NCBI GenBank assembly: GCA_020052415.1
Contig: JAGVPB010000002.1
Span: forward strand, 43,506-107,505
Origin: Bacteroidales bacterium
GTDB lineage: Bacteria > Bacteroidota > Bacteroidia > Bacteroidales > JAADJA01
Reading direction: 5' to 3'
Length of the DNA: 64,000 bases
Made by a program: the position numbers and the translations under genes. The notes under the pieces were generated by a model. The model had not been told where the DNA came from. It searched no databases and saw nothing but the letters and a program-made list of their open reading frames with translations. The first letter of the stretch is position 1. Each line of letters opens with the position of its first letter. This document shows, piece after piece, positions 17,132-25,704 of the stretch.

Positions 17132-18898
17132 TTGAAAAAGATATTTACTTCAGTTTTACTGTTCAATATCCTTTGGGCTTTACCCCTGGTCACTTTTTCA
17201 CAGGATATTTTGAGTGGTGGTAAAGTTACCGGAAATGTTCAGGTTGATGCACAGGTTTACTCAGCGGATTCAATATTGGGAATATCCGATTCCAGTCTTA
17301 ATTTTAAGAAATTCGGGATGAATGGATTTACAAATATCCTGTACTCAAATGGTGATTTTAATGCCGGTTTGCGTTTCGAAGGCTATTTAAATCCGATGGT
17401 TGGTTTTGATCCGCGCTATGAAGGTGTTGGAATTCCTTACTGGTTCGCAAGCTATAAACTTGGAAAACTGGAAATGACTGCCGGCCACTTTTACGAGCAA
17501 TTTGGCAGCGGCCTCGTACTGAGAAGCTGGGAAGAATGGACACTGGGTTACGACAATAATATTTATGGATTCAATGCAAAATTTTCACCGGTAAAAGGGA
17601 TCATGATAAAAGGTTTGGCCGGAGTTCAAAGATATTTTTGGGAACCATATCAGACGAATAACAGGGGAATTGTAAAGGGCTTTGATGGTGATTTTTACAT
17701 TAACGATATTTTTTCGGGATTGTCCGAAGCAAAAACAAAAATTACTCTGGGCGGAAGTTTTGTGAGCAGGTATGAACAACCCGCGGCCAAAAGCTTTTCA
17801 CGCGATTCAGCATACATCACAGTTGATCACGGGGATACCATCAACTGGATTAAAGAAACTACTTACCAGTATGATCTGCCCTATAACGTTGGCTGCTGGG
17901 CAGCAAGAATGAACCTTGCCTCCGGTGGTTTTAATTTTTATGCCGAATATGCTGAAAAAGGAAATGATCCGAATGCCACAAACAACTGGATTTACAAAAA
18001 TGGAAAAGCGTTGTATTCAACTCTTTCATACTCTACAAAGGGCCTTGGCGTTTTTCTTTCGACCAAATGGATAGATAATATGAGCTTTAAATCCAAAATG
18101 AATGAATCCGGAAATCCGGCTATGCTCGACATAAATTACCTGCCTGCTATTTCAAAAGAACATGGCTATAGTTTGGCAACCATGTATCCTTACGGCACCA
18201 AACCCAACGGAGAAGCCGGATTTAAAGGGGAAGTGGTTTATACCATCCCAAAGAAAACAAAAATCGGAGGCGAGTATGGCACTACCCTATCTTTGAACTA
18301 TTCATTCGCCAATTCAATAAAAAAGGAACAGACCTTAACCGGCATTCCAATTGATTCAACCGGGACAAATGGTTACCGTTCAAATTTCTTATCCATCGGC
18401 GATCTTCCCTATTACAGGGACTTAAACTTTTTAATTGAGCGCAAATTCAGTTCAAAGGTTAAGGCCAAGCTTGCTTATTTCAATCAAACTTACAACCTGC
18501 ATGTGATTGAAGAGAATATCTTCGACGATGCAGTAATCGTTTATACCCATATTGTCGTTTTGGACCTGACTTATAAATTCACTTCAAAACACTCTTTAAA
18601 ACTTGAGGCGCAGGGACTCTGGACAAAGGAAGATGATGGAGACTGGACTGCAGTTTCATTGGAATACAATGTATCGCCTGCCTGGTACCTTTCTGTTATG
18701 GATGAGTGGAATTACGGCAATCCTGATAACGATAAGCAAATCCACTATTACAATATTTCATTTGGCTATACACAAAAGTCCAACCGGATTTCGTTACGCT
18801 ACGGGCGTCAGCGTGAAGGGTTACTTTGTGTCGGGGGTGTTTGCAGGTATGTGCCCGCATCCACGGGTTTGACAATTACCCTTACCAGTACTTTTTAA
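17132..18898 (+). CDS. DUF6029 family outer-membrane protein, TTG start
   Basis: A 588-residue protein with a signal peptide (KKIFTSVLLFNILWALPLVTFSQ) and then repeated amphipathic beta strands rich in Tyr, Phe and Gly, ending in an aromatic strand (STGLTITLTSTF) as in outer-membrane barrels. The segment NPMVGFDPRYEGVGIPYWFASY...AGHFYEQFGSGLVLRSWEEW (residues about 87-137) is characteristic of DUF6029 proteins. Function is unknown. The only start that gives a full signal peptide is TTG at 17132, since no ATG or GTG lies in frame nearby. It is 29 bp after the TlpA-like gene and 16 bp before the chosen Omp28 start. Confidence 0.85.
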   Translation: MKKIFTSVLLFNILWALPLVTFSQDILSGGKVTGNVQVDAQVYSADSILGISDSSLNFKKFGMNGFTNILYSNGDFNAGLRFEGYLNPMVGFDPRYEGVGIPYWFASYKLGKLEMTAGHFYEQFGSGLVLRSWEEWTLGYDNNIYGFNAKFSPVKGIMIKGLAGVQRYFWEPYQTNNRGIVKGFDGDFYINDIFSGLSEAKTKITLGGSFVSRYEQPAAKSFSRDSAYITVDHGDTINWIKETTYQYDLPYNVGCWAARMNLASGGFNFYAEYAEKGNDPNATNNWIYKNGKALYSTLSYSTKGLGVFLSTKWIDNMSFKSKMNESGNPAMLDINYLPAISKEHGYSLATMYPYGTKPNGEAGFKGEVVYTIPKKTKIGGEYGTTLSLNYSFANSIKKEQTLTGIPIDSTGTNGYRSNFLSIGDLPYYRDLNFLIERKFSSKVKAKLAYFNQTYNLHVIEENIFDDAVIVYTHIVVLDLTYKFTSKHSLKLEAQGLWTKEDDGDWTAVSLEYNVSPAWYLSVMDEWNYGNPDNDKQIHYYNISFGYTQKSNRISLRYGRQREGLLCVGGVCRYVPASTGLTITLTSTF

Positions 18899-18914
18899 TA
18901 TGAAAGGAGATCTT

Positions 18915-19814
18915 ATGAAGCGTAAAATATCTTTTACTTTTTTATTCGCATGTTTATCGTCACTTCTGTGGATTTCCTGCGACAAAATTGATGAACCGCT
19001 CATCATAGTTGCAGAGCAATTAACTACCGACGGATTTCTCGATACGCTGTATTTTATTGATTCGGTAAATGTCGGTGAAAAGCAGGTATTGCTCGAGGAT
19101 TTTACCGGGCATAAATGCGTCAATTGCCCTGAAGCCGCCCTTGCAGCCCGTGACCTGGCTGAAACGCTCGACGGCAGGCTCATTATCTACAGCATTCATG
19201 CAGGTTATTATGCCGAACCGGATGCGACCGGAGACTATACGGCTGATTTCAGGTGCCCAACAGGCGATCAGCTCAACAGTGATTTTATCATTCTTGCCAA
19301 TCCTCTCGGGTTAATTGACCGGGTTAAATATAACGGCTCTGTCCTGATCGGTGCAGGGAACTGGGAAACCGTCGTGATGCTGGAACTGGATAAACCCAAC
19401 ACAGTCAATTTAAAAGTGCGCAACATTTACTATCCGAACCTGAACAAGGTACAAACGGATGTGGTGACAAGATTTCTTTCGCAGGAAGCAGGCATCTTTA
19501 AAATAGTAGTTTACGTTGCGGAAGATGGGATCATTTCCCCTCAAAAGAACAACAATCCCTCCATCGGCCCTTCACCCGACTGGTTCGATTACGAGCACCA
19601 TAACATTCTTCGCGGAGCGATCAATTCCACTTATGGAAATGATATTTCGTCCGACGGAACCATAGTTGCAGGACAGGATTACCATAACCAGTTTACTTTA
19701 GATATTGATACCGGCTGGGTCGCCTCTAATTGCAATATCATCGTATATGTAATAAGTGAGGAAACCGATGAAATCCTGCAGGTAGCCGAATTGGGGATCA
19801 GGACAGAGGAATAA
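18915..19814 (+). CDS. Omp28-related outer-membrane lipoprotein
   Basis: A 299-residue Omp28 family protein, known from Porphyromonas gingivalis as an outer-membrane adhesin candidate. It has a lipoprotein signal peptide ending WISC, a thioredoxin-like region with LLEDFTGHKCVNCPEA (CxxC motif) and IIYSIHAGYYAEP, and a C-terminal beta-sandwich with HHNILRGAI and DIDTGWVASNCNIIVYV, a pattern typical of the family. The frame opens at ATG 18900, but AAAGGAGA at 18903-18910 is a rare strong ribosome-binding site placed for ATG 18915, which also starts the signal peptide cleanly. It closes the TlpA-DUF6029-Omp28 cassette. Confidence 0.9.
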   Translation: MKRKISFTFLFACLSSLLWISCDKIDEPLIIVAEQLTTDGFLDTLYFIDSVNVGEKQVLLEDFTGHKCVNCPEAALAARDLAETLDGRLIIYSIHAGYYAEPDATGDYTADFRCPTGDQLNSDFIILANPLGLIDRVKYNGSVLIGAGNWETVVMLELDKPNTVNLKVRNIYYPNLNKVQTDVVTRFLSQEAGIFKIVVYVAEDGIISPQKNNNPSIGPSPDWFDYEHHNILRGAINSTYGNDISSDGTIVAGQDYHNQFTLDIDTGWVASNCNIIVYVISEETDEILQVAELGIRTEE

Positions 19815-19817
19815 ACA

Positions 19818-19846
19818 AAAAAGGCATCCATCACGATGCCCCTTTA
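19818..19846. terminator. Intrinsic terminator between convergent omp28 and ppiD-like genes
   Basis: GGCATC 19823-19828 pairs with GATGCC 19835-19840 around a 6-base loop, with an A run before and CCTTTATTT after. It can serve both converging genes. Confidence 0.65.
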
Positions 19847-19865
19847 TTTGAAATTAATGCCGGTT

Positions 19866-21992
19866 TTAATAGAACATGTGCCGGTTATCAACCAATTCGG
19901 CATTTACCTCCAGCGTTTTTGTATAGGAATTGTTATTCACTTTAGCCTTGAAATTACTGGTAAGCTGTTTTGCAAAAATATTTTTGTCGTCCGATTCGGC
20001 AGGCTTTGTAATATTGTCAACAATAACTATAAAAGCCGCATTATTCCCTTTAATGGCTTTCGACATGATGTTGGGCTGCATGGTAAGCATCTTGGCCAGG
20101 ACATTAGCCTCGTTTCCATAGCTGCCGATATTCCTTGAGTTAAATGTAATGTTATCGAGGGTATCAACCTTCGAATTTAATTTTTGGGCGATCATTTCAA
20201 TGCTTGAAGTGGAGCCTGCAATATCATTCATCTTTTTCACCATCAAATCTCCTTTAAGATCTTTAATGATCAGCGGCTCGAGTACATCTTTTAATTCATT
20301 CATTTCAGGAATTCCCTTTTCTCTCACTTTAGTGACAACGGCAACAACATATTTATCTTCCATAGAGAACACCTGTGAAACGGAACCCGTTTTTATTCCT
20401 TCCATGAACGACCATTGTATCACCGACCTGGGGTAATCGAGGCCGGCAATACGGTTGCCCATGATCTGTAAATAGGTTGCACTTAGCTTATTCAAACCCA
20501 TTTTTGTGACCAGGGTATCGAATGCTGTAATGTTTACAGCCTTACCCTGAAATTCACTTGCCCGTGCATAAGTTTCCTGGTTGGTTTCCTGGCTCGGCGT
20601 AATATTAATATCAATTACCGCGACTCTTATTTTGGTGATTGCTTCTGTTTTACCGGTTACTTTTATAACATGAAAACCAAATTGAGATTCCGCAATAATA
20701 ATATCACCCACTTTGTTTTCGAGCACAGCCTGGTTAAACGGGTAAACCATAGAGCCATCGGCAAACCAGCCCAGATCGCCTGAGTTTTCTTTGGCGCTCG
20801 GGTCATCGGAAACAAATTTTGCAATAGACTCAAGAACACCGGGAGATGATTTCACTACCTTTAACAGACTGTCAGCTCTTGTCTGCGCCTGTTCTCTTGA
20901 ACGGGTAACAGTTTCCTCCGCCCTTAAAGAGCCTTTATAGGCAACGAGGATATGCGACGCTTTCATCGAATCAGGCCTCATCTGGGCATCCAGTAATTTT
21001 GCCATGTGCCACGCATCGCCTTCGATAAAAGGATTAACAAATGTCCCTACCGGTGATTTGAATAATACCGAATCAATCCTCGGAGACAAGGTTCCTGGTT
21101 TATGAAAGGTACTGTCGTACTTTTTGTCCGACTCTGCATTTACAAAGAGAGGAATATTTTCAGCAGCCATGAACGATTCAAAGACCCTGAAAGCTTCTTC
21201 ACGAACGGCCTTCTTATCGCTTGCCGACGGCTTCACATCAAAAACTACATAATCAACGTCTCTCGAAGCTTCCTGCTTGTAGTTTTGCTTGTAATCCTCA
21301 TAATATTTCTCATAATCCTTGTCGGTAACCTTTACAAGGCTGTCGTCAAGAGTATTATAACGCGCACCCACCAGCCTGATTTTTGCAGTGACTTTTTTCT
21401 CATCAAAGTCCATGTGTACAAACTTATCGGGCATGATGAAAGCTTTCGAAATAATATTTTTATATTTCGTTTTAAGACGGTCTTCCTTAATTGCATCCAC
21501 AAAATTATCCCATTGATTCCGTGATGCAGCATCCATCTGGTCAAGCTGTTTTAAATAATTTCTCACCAGTTCGGGCTTGTACTGCTGGGTTTCGGGATCC
21601 TTAAAATATTGAAGGATATACGCGTGAGGGGTATCGCCCTGTATCTGATCGAACAGCTCGTCAGCCGAAACTGCAAGGCCGAGTTCCTTATATTGATTGT
21701 CCAGAAGGATTTTTTGGGTTAACTGATCCCAGGTTTGCTGCTTCAGACTAAAAATTTCATCCGGTGTCAGGTTTTCCTTGTTCTGATTTCTTTTTTGGTT
21801 TTCAAGACCCTGTTCGAATTTTTCGTCGAACACTGTATAGGATATTTCTTCACCAAGAACTTCTGCAATATTAATTGCTTTTCTGCCTGAGCGTGGTTTC
21901 AAAAAATCACCCAAAACAAAAGCTGCAAGTGCTACACCGACAATAATAATTAATAATCCCGATTGTTTTCTGATTGTACCAATAAGCGCCAT
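19866..21992 (-). CDS. PpiD/SurA-like periplasmic peptidyl-prolyl isomerase
   Basis: A 708-residue inner-membrane-anchored chaperone: one N-terminal helix (SGLLIIIVGVALAAFVLGDFL, residues about 11-31), a SurA-type N-terminal chaperone domain (LGEEISYTVFDEKFEQGLEN), and a parvulin (PpiC) domain from about residue 344 with MKASHILVAYKG, AKFVSDDPSAKENSGDLGWF and FGFHVIKV. Such proteins help fold outer-membrane and secreted proteins. It is the last gene of the leftward block coaX to CNNM, though it has its own -7-like box at 22016-22023. Larger than E. coli PpiD (about 620 residues) but usual for Bacteroidota. Confidence 0.92.
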   Translation of the reverse strand: MALIGTIRKQSGLLIIIVGVALAAFVLGDFLKPRSGRKAINIAEVLGEEISYTVFDEKFEQGLENQKRNQNKENLTPDEIFSLKQQTWDQLTQKILLDNQYKELGLAVSADELFDQIQGDTPHAYILQYFKDPETQQYKPELVRNYLKQLDQMDAASRNQWDNFVDAIKEDRLKTKYKNIISKAFIMPDKFVHMDFDEKKVTAKIRLVGARYNTLDDSLVKVTDKDYEKYYEDYKQNYKQEASRDVDYVVFDVKPSASDKKAVREEAFRVFESFMAAENIPLFVNAESDKKYDSTFHKPGTLSPRIDSVLFKSPVGTFVNPFIEGDAWHMAKLLDAQMRPDSMKASHILVAYKGSLRAEETVTRSREQAQTRADSLLKVVKSSPGVLESIAKFVSDDPSAKENSGDLGWFADGSMVYPFNQAVLENKVGDIIIAESQFGFHVIKVTGKTEAITKIRVAVIDINITPSQETNQETYARASEFQGKAVNITAFDTLVTKMGLNKLSATYLQIMGNRIAGLDYPRSVIQWSFMEGIKTGSVSQVFSMEDKYVVAVVTKVREKGIPEMNELKDVLEPLIIKDLKGDLMVKKMNDIAGSTSSIEMIAQKLNSKVDTLDNITFNSRNIGSYGNEANVLAKMLTMQPNIMSKAIKGNNAAFIVIVDNITKPAESDDKNIFAKQLTSNFKAKVNNNSYTKTLEVNAELVDNRHMFY

Positions 21993-22015
21993 AATACCGT
22001 TTTTTTTAAAGTTTG

Positions 22016-22023
22016 CAAATGTA
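22016..22023 (-). promoter_or_regulatory. -7 promoter box for ppiD-like gene
   Basis: Reading leftward, TACATTTG matches TAnnTTTG, 23 bases before the ATG at 21992. Confidence 0.45.
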
Positions 22024-22131
22024 CAATAACTAAATTAATAGAGAAAAGTTTTATTTAAAATTAAATTGATCGATAAGAAATACAGGTTGTGGGACTACTA
22101 AAAAAATTGGTAGACGACTTTACTAAGTCCC

Positions 22132-23406
22132 CTAATTATTTTTGTTGTCAATGGTCAAATGGACAAGTTCAATCCGGCTTTCGCTGGCCTGGATAATTGC
22201 AAACCGGTATGAATTGATTTTTATGACTTCATTAACTACCGGAATACTCTCATGCACACTTATAATTAAACCTCCCAGCGTTTCATAATCATCAGATTCG
22301 GGGAGATTAAACTGATATTTTTCGTTGAGGTAATCAATTTCAAGGCGGGCCGATAAGATGAATTCTTTTGCATTGATCTGTTTTTCGATCATTTCTTCCA
22401 CATCAAACTCGTCTTCAATCTCACCAAAAATTTCCTCGATGATATCTTCCATTGTAACTATCCCCGACGTACCGCCGAATTCATCCACAACAACTGCAAT
22501 GCTTTTAGCTTCGTTAATAAACATGCTCAGGACATTATTGGCAAGCATGGTCTCAGGAATAATAGGAATGGTATGTGTCACTGAAAGTATATCGGCAGGA
22601 TTCTTAAATATATCGGATGAATGTACAAAACCTATGATGTTATCCACAGATTCTTTGTAGATAAGAACCTTTGAATGTCCCGAATCAATGAAGCATTTGG
22701 TGAGGTTTTCAATACTGTCGTTTTGCTCAATTGCGGTTATATCTGTACGGGGTATCATACATTCTCTGAGTTTCACTTTTCTGAAATCAATGGCATTTTG
22801 AAGCATCTGGATTTCCTGCCTGGCTTCCGTAATTTCTTTGCCGTCCCTTGAAAACTCCTTAATGTAATTGTCCAAATCCACAGGGCTGAACGGGTAGTCC
22901 TGATGAATGAGCTTCAATCTGAATATCTTTTCCAGAATGAATTCGGAAATCCAAACAATCGAGTGAATAAAAGGATAAAATATCCAATAATATATTTTTA
23001 CAGGAATCGCCAAAAAATTCAAAATTCTGTTCGAATTTATCCGAAACAATGCTTTGGGAATAAATTCACCGGTGATCAATATCAGTAATGTGGAAATAAT
23101 TGTTTGAAGTATCAAAATAATAAATTCCGAGGAATATTCAGGCGATAATACCGTAAGGATAACAGTGCCTAGTATCCGGGCCATTGCAATACCATAAACA
23201 ACCAGCGCAATATTATTACCCAGCAGCAATGCGCCTAAAAGCCTTGAGGGATTATCAAAAAATTCGGATAATATTTTAGCAGCAAAAAGTCCCTTGTTCT
23301 TATCGAGTTCGATTTTAAGCTTATTCGAAGTGATAAAGGCAATTTCCAAACCCGAAAAAAAAGCAGAAAAAACAAGCGAGATAAGTACAATTAGCCAGTT
23401 GTCCAT
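22132..23406 (-). CDS. CNNM/CorC (hemolysin-type) CBS-domain protein, GldE-like
   Basis: A 424-residue inner-membrane protein. Residues about 1-190 form a DUF21/CNNM transmembrane domain with three or four helices (LIVLISLVFSAFFSGLEIAFI at the N terminus). A CBS pair follows (MIPRTDITAIEQNDSIENL and IIPIIPETMLANNVLSMF), with DEFGGTSGIVTMEDIIEEIFGEIEDEFD, and then a C-terminal CorC_HlyC domain. The family is linked to Mg/Co transport and, in gliding Bacteroidota, to GldE. It sits downstream of lptC across a low-complexity spacer in the conserved envelope block. I cannot separate GldE from a general CNNM exporter without alignment. Confidence 0.88.
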   Translation of the reverse strand: MDNWLIVLISLVFSAFFSGLEIAFITSNKLKIELDKNKGLFAAKILSEFFDNPSRLLGALLLGNNIALVVYGIAMARILGTVILTVLSPEYSSEFIILILQTIISTLLILITGEFIPKALFRINSNRILNFLAIPVKIYYWIFYPFIHSIVWISEFILEKIFRLKLIHQDYPFSPVDLDNYIKEFSRDGKEITEARQEIQMLQNAIDFRKVKLRECMIPRTDITAIEQNDSIENLTKCFIDSGHSKVLIYKESVDNIIGFVHSSDIFKNPADILSVTHTIPIIPETMLANNVLSMFINEAKSIAVVVDEFGGTSGIVTMEDIIEEIFGEIEDEFDVEEMIEKQINAKEFILSARLEIDYLNEKYQFNLPESDDYETLGGLIISVHESIPVVNEVIKINSYRFAIIQASESRIELVHLTIDNKNN

Positions 23407-23520
23407 AGTATGTCAGTTAATAAACGGAATATTACCACACATTTTGTTATTCTAATTTCAATTGTTCTTCATTCATAATTCAAGACGCATGGAGCTGGGT
23501 TTGAGTTGTGGGTGTGTGAC

Positions 23521-23640
23521 TTTGCCACTGCCACTGCCACTGCCGCTGCTACTGCTACTGCCGCTCCCTCCTCCACTATACCTTATACCCCTATTTCCCC
23601 TATACCCTTATTTCCCCTATTCCCTTACTTCTCATCTTGC
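23521..23640. repeat. Low-complexity tandem repeats between lptC and the CNNM gene
   Basis: 23521-23566 is a degenerate trinucleotide/hexanucleotide run on the theme GCCACT/CTGCTA. 23575-23635 is a pyrimidine-rich run with a 17-base unit (TATACCC, C or T, TATTTCCCC) repeated about two and a half times. It occupies most of the 262-base gap. Frames across it give only low-complexity peptides (TATATAAATATA-like), so it is non-coding. Confidence 0.85.
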
Positions 23641-23668
23641 ACCAATTATCCCTTTTTCCATACAAAAG

Positions 23669-24253
23669 TTACCGTTCATCTGGATTTACCTGGAATTCAC
23701 CTTTTAGATTCTTAATTGTATAGTTATTGAAATCCTGGTCGGAGGTCAAGCCATCGCCATATATAACCCGGTCGGGGCGGGTAATCTTAACAAAAACATC
23801 CGAATAAATTTGTTTTTTCACTTCATCCCAGATCAATTTTTCAGTATCAAGTTGTTCATTTTTATTAATGCTTTTTACCACCACATTATTTTGGGCTTCC
23901 ATTATTTTGGTCTTATCATTTCTTATCCCATATTTTGCAGTAATCTCGGTTTCAGGGTTCATTGCAGAATCATAAAAAATAATCCTGAATCCTTCCGGAA
24001 ATTCATAATACGGGTCTTTTTGCTCAAATCTTTTCATCAACGGGCTTTCGAGCATTGCCTGAATTCTGCCTGAATCGCTATAAATAACCTGGATTTTGCG
24101 CGCCGTTTCTGCAGGCAAAGAATCTACAGTTGAAAGTGAAGTAATGGTATTGATATCGTTTTCACATGCAAACAATACCAGCAAAGACAGGAAAAAAAAG
24201 ATGGTTTTTATTTTTACCGGACGAAATCCATGATTTGCCACATAAGGTTCCAA
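23669..24253 (-). CDS. lptC: LptC, LPS export ABC transporter periplasmic component
   Basis: A 194-residue envelope protein. After a short lead, IKTIFFFLSLLVLFACEND is a membrane/lipoprotein-type signal (lipobox LFAC), followed by the LptC beta-jellyroll: IQVIYSDSGRIQAMLESPLMKRF, PEGFRIIFYDSAM, TEITAKYGI and EAQNNVVVKSINKNEQLDTEKLIWD. LptC receives LPS from LptB2FG and passes it to the LptA bridge. The Cys suggests a lipidated variant common in Bacteroidota rather than the single-helix anchor of E. coli. It starts 15 bp after the TPR gene, in operon with it. A shorter start inside the first 14 residues is possible. Confidence 0.88.
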   Translation of the reverse strand: MEPYVANHGFRPVKIKTIFFFLSLLVLFACENDINTITSLSTVDSLPAETARKIQVIYSDSGRIQAMLESPLMKRFEQKDPYYEFPEGFRIIFYDSAMNPETEITAKYGIRNDKTKIMEAQNNVVVKSINKNEQLDTEKLIWDEVKKQIYSDVFVKITRPDRVIYGDGLTSDQDFNNYTIKNLKGEFQVNPDER

Positions 24254-24268
24254 GGGATGTCAATAAAG

Positions 24269-25627
24269 TTAATCAGAAGTTCTAACCGTAGTAGTTTCAT
24301 TTATCCAGCAGCCGACGGTGTAAGAATCGCCTTTTTTAAGATCGTAAAAGAATACGGTTTCCGTAGCCGGAAAATATTGCGAAAAAGTATTGATCTTGGT
24401 GGTGGCCAATTCCTCCACAGACGGGTCAACCGATTTGGCTTTGTAATATTTATCAACCGCAGGCCAATAGGCAATCTTTTCAGTAAGCGGATTATCACCG
24501 CATTCTTTGGCACTTGCAGCATAAAGATCACCGATCAGAATGTAAGTTTTCCCCTCATTTGGCCTTACTTTCAGTACTTCATAACATTGCGCCCTTGCAT
24601 TTGAAAATTGTTTTATCTGAAAATATACATTCGCCAGCAGGTAGTGTACATCAGCACGCTCATTGTCATCTTCATACAATTTAATTGCTTCCAGCAAATA
24701 TTCAATTGCTTTGTTGTAATCTTCTCTTTTAATATACATTTTGCCCATTAATTCTGCGCTCCTCGCTGAGGGTTCTGCCTGATGAAGATTTTCTGTTGCC
24801 CGGAAAAAAAGATCGGAATCGGTACAATTCTTTTTATCCAGGATTTTTGTTATTTTCTTGAGCAAATCAACATCTTCAGGTGTGGCTTTAAATTTTATGT
24901 CATAAATGCTGATCAAATCTTCGCAGGTGGCATAGGGCTCGAACGATAATTCTATATTACCTTTCACAATTTCCCAGTTTGCAATAGCTTTTGTATCATC
25001 AGCGTCCTGGGCTTTCTTAAGATTTTTATCAATGATATCTGACGTTTGGTCATAAATGTCCACCAGCAGGGTTTTATCCGATTTCTCGTTTTTTACCATT
25101 TTTTCAGCGGCGCGGAAATAATAAATAATGACCTGACCACCTGAATTAATGCTTTCAATTTCTATTGATTTTTTTAAAATATTATAAGTTTCCTCATAAT
25201 TATCAGGCCTGAGCTTATACAGGTCTGTTCCCTTTTTACCCAAAACATATCCTTCATTACCGTAATACCTGATCCTGTTGTCGTAGAGCATCATTAATGT
25301 ATCAATATGTTTCTCTTTCAATTCCTTGTCGGTTTCACTATTAATTAATTCTTCAAGCAAACTTTCGCCATGCAGGAAAATATTAATAGTACTTTGCGGG
25401 CAGTTTATAAAAACCCATCTCCAGGGGCCGATAGCATCTTTCCATGATTCATTCTTAAAATCAGTCGCTTTCCATTGTTTAAAAAATTCATAATACAAGG
25501 AATTATTCATTACGCAGTTTACACTGTCAGAACCATATTTTGATTCTAAAGAATCCTGTGCAAAAAGAGAATGAACATTCATTGATCCAATAAATAACCC
25601 AATCGCTAATACTGTATTTAACTTCAT
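24269..25627 (-). CDS. Periplasmic TPR protein of the coaX-lptC block
   Basis: A 452-residue protein from the ATG at 25627, which begins a clean signal peptide (MKLNTVLAIGLFIGSMNVHSLFAQ). The open frame extends to 25702, but those 25 residues precede the signal and are probably untranslated. The N-terminal half is helical without a known domain (YYEFFKQWKATDFKNESWKD), and the C-terminal half has tetratricopeptide repeats (MYIKREDYNKAIEYLLEAIK, VYFQIKQFSNARAQCYEVLK, TYILIGDLYAASAK). TPRs are protein-docking modules. Its constant place between an outer-membrane protein gene and lptC suggests a part in envelope assembly, which is inference. Confidence 0.85.
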   Translation of the reverse strand: MKLNTVLAIGLFIGSMNVHSLFAQDSLESKYGSDSVNCVMNNSLYYEFFKQWKATDFKNESWKDAIGPWRWVFINCPQSTINIFLHGESLLEELINSETDKELKEKHIDTLMMLYDNRIRYYGNEGYVLGKKGTDLYKLRPDNYEETYNILKKSIEIESINSGGQVIIYYFRAAEKMVKNEKSDKTLLVDIYDQTSDIIDKNLKKAQDADDTKAIANWEIVKGNIELSFEPYATCEDLISIYDIKFKATPEDVDLLKKITKILDKKNCTDSDLFFRATENLHQAEPSARSAELMGKMYIKREDYNKAIEYLLEAIKLYEDDNERADVHYLLANVYFQIKQFSNARAQCYEVLKVRPNEGKTYILIGDLYAASAKECGDNPLTEKIAYWPAVDKYYKAKSVDPSVEELATTKINTFSQYFPATETVFFYDLKKGDSYTVGCWINETTTVRTSD

Positions 25628-25704
25628 GATTTTAAACATTCCTGATGAATTTTTTATTTTTAATGATGATTTTACAAATTTACCAAATATCTCAAAAATC
25701 AAAA

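Noticed and set aside
23462..23715. Rightward frames over the microsatellite
   Set aside because: They translate to Leu/Pro or Thr/Ala runs from the repeat and overlap lptC on the other strand.
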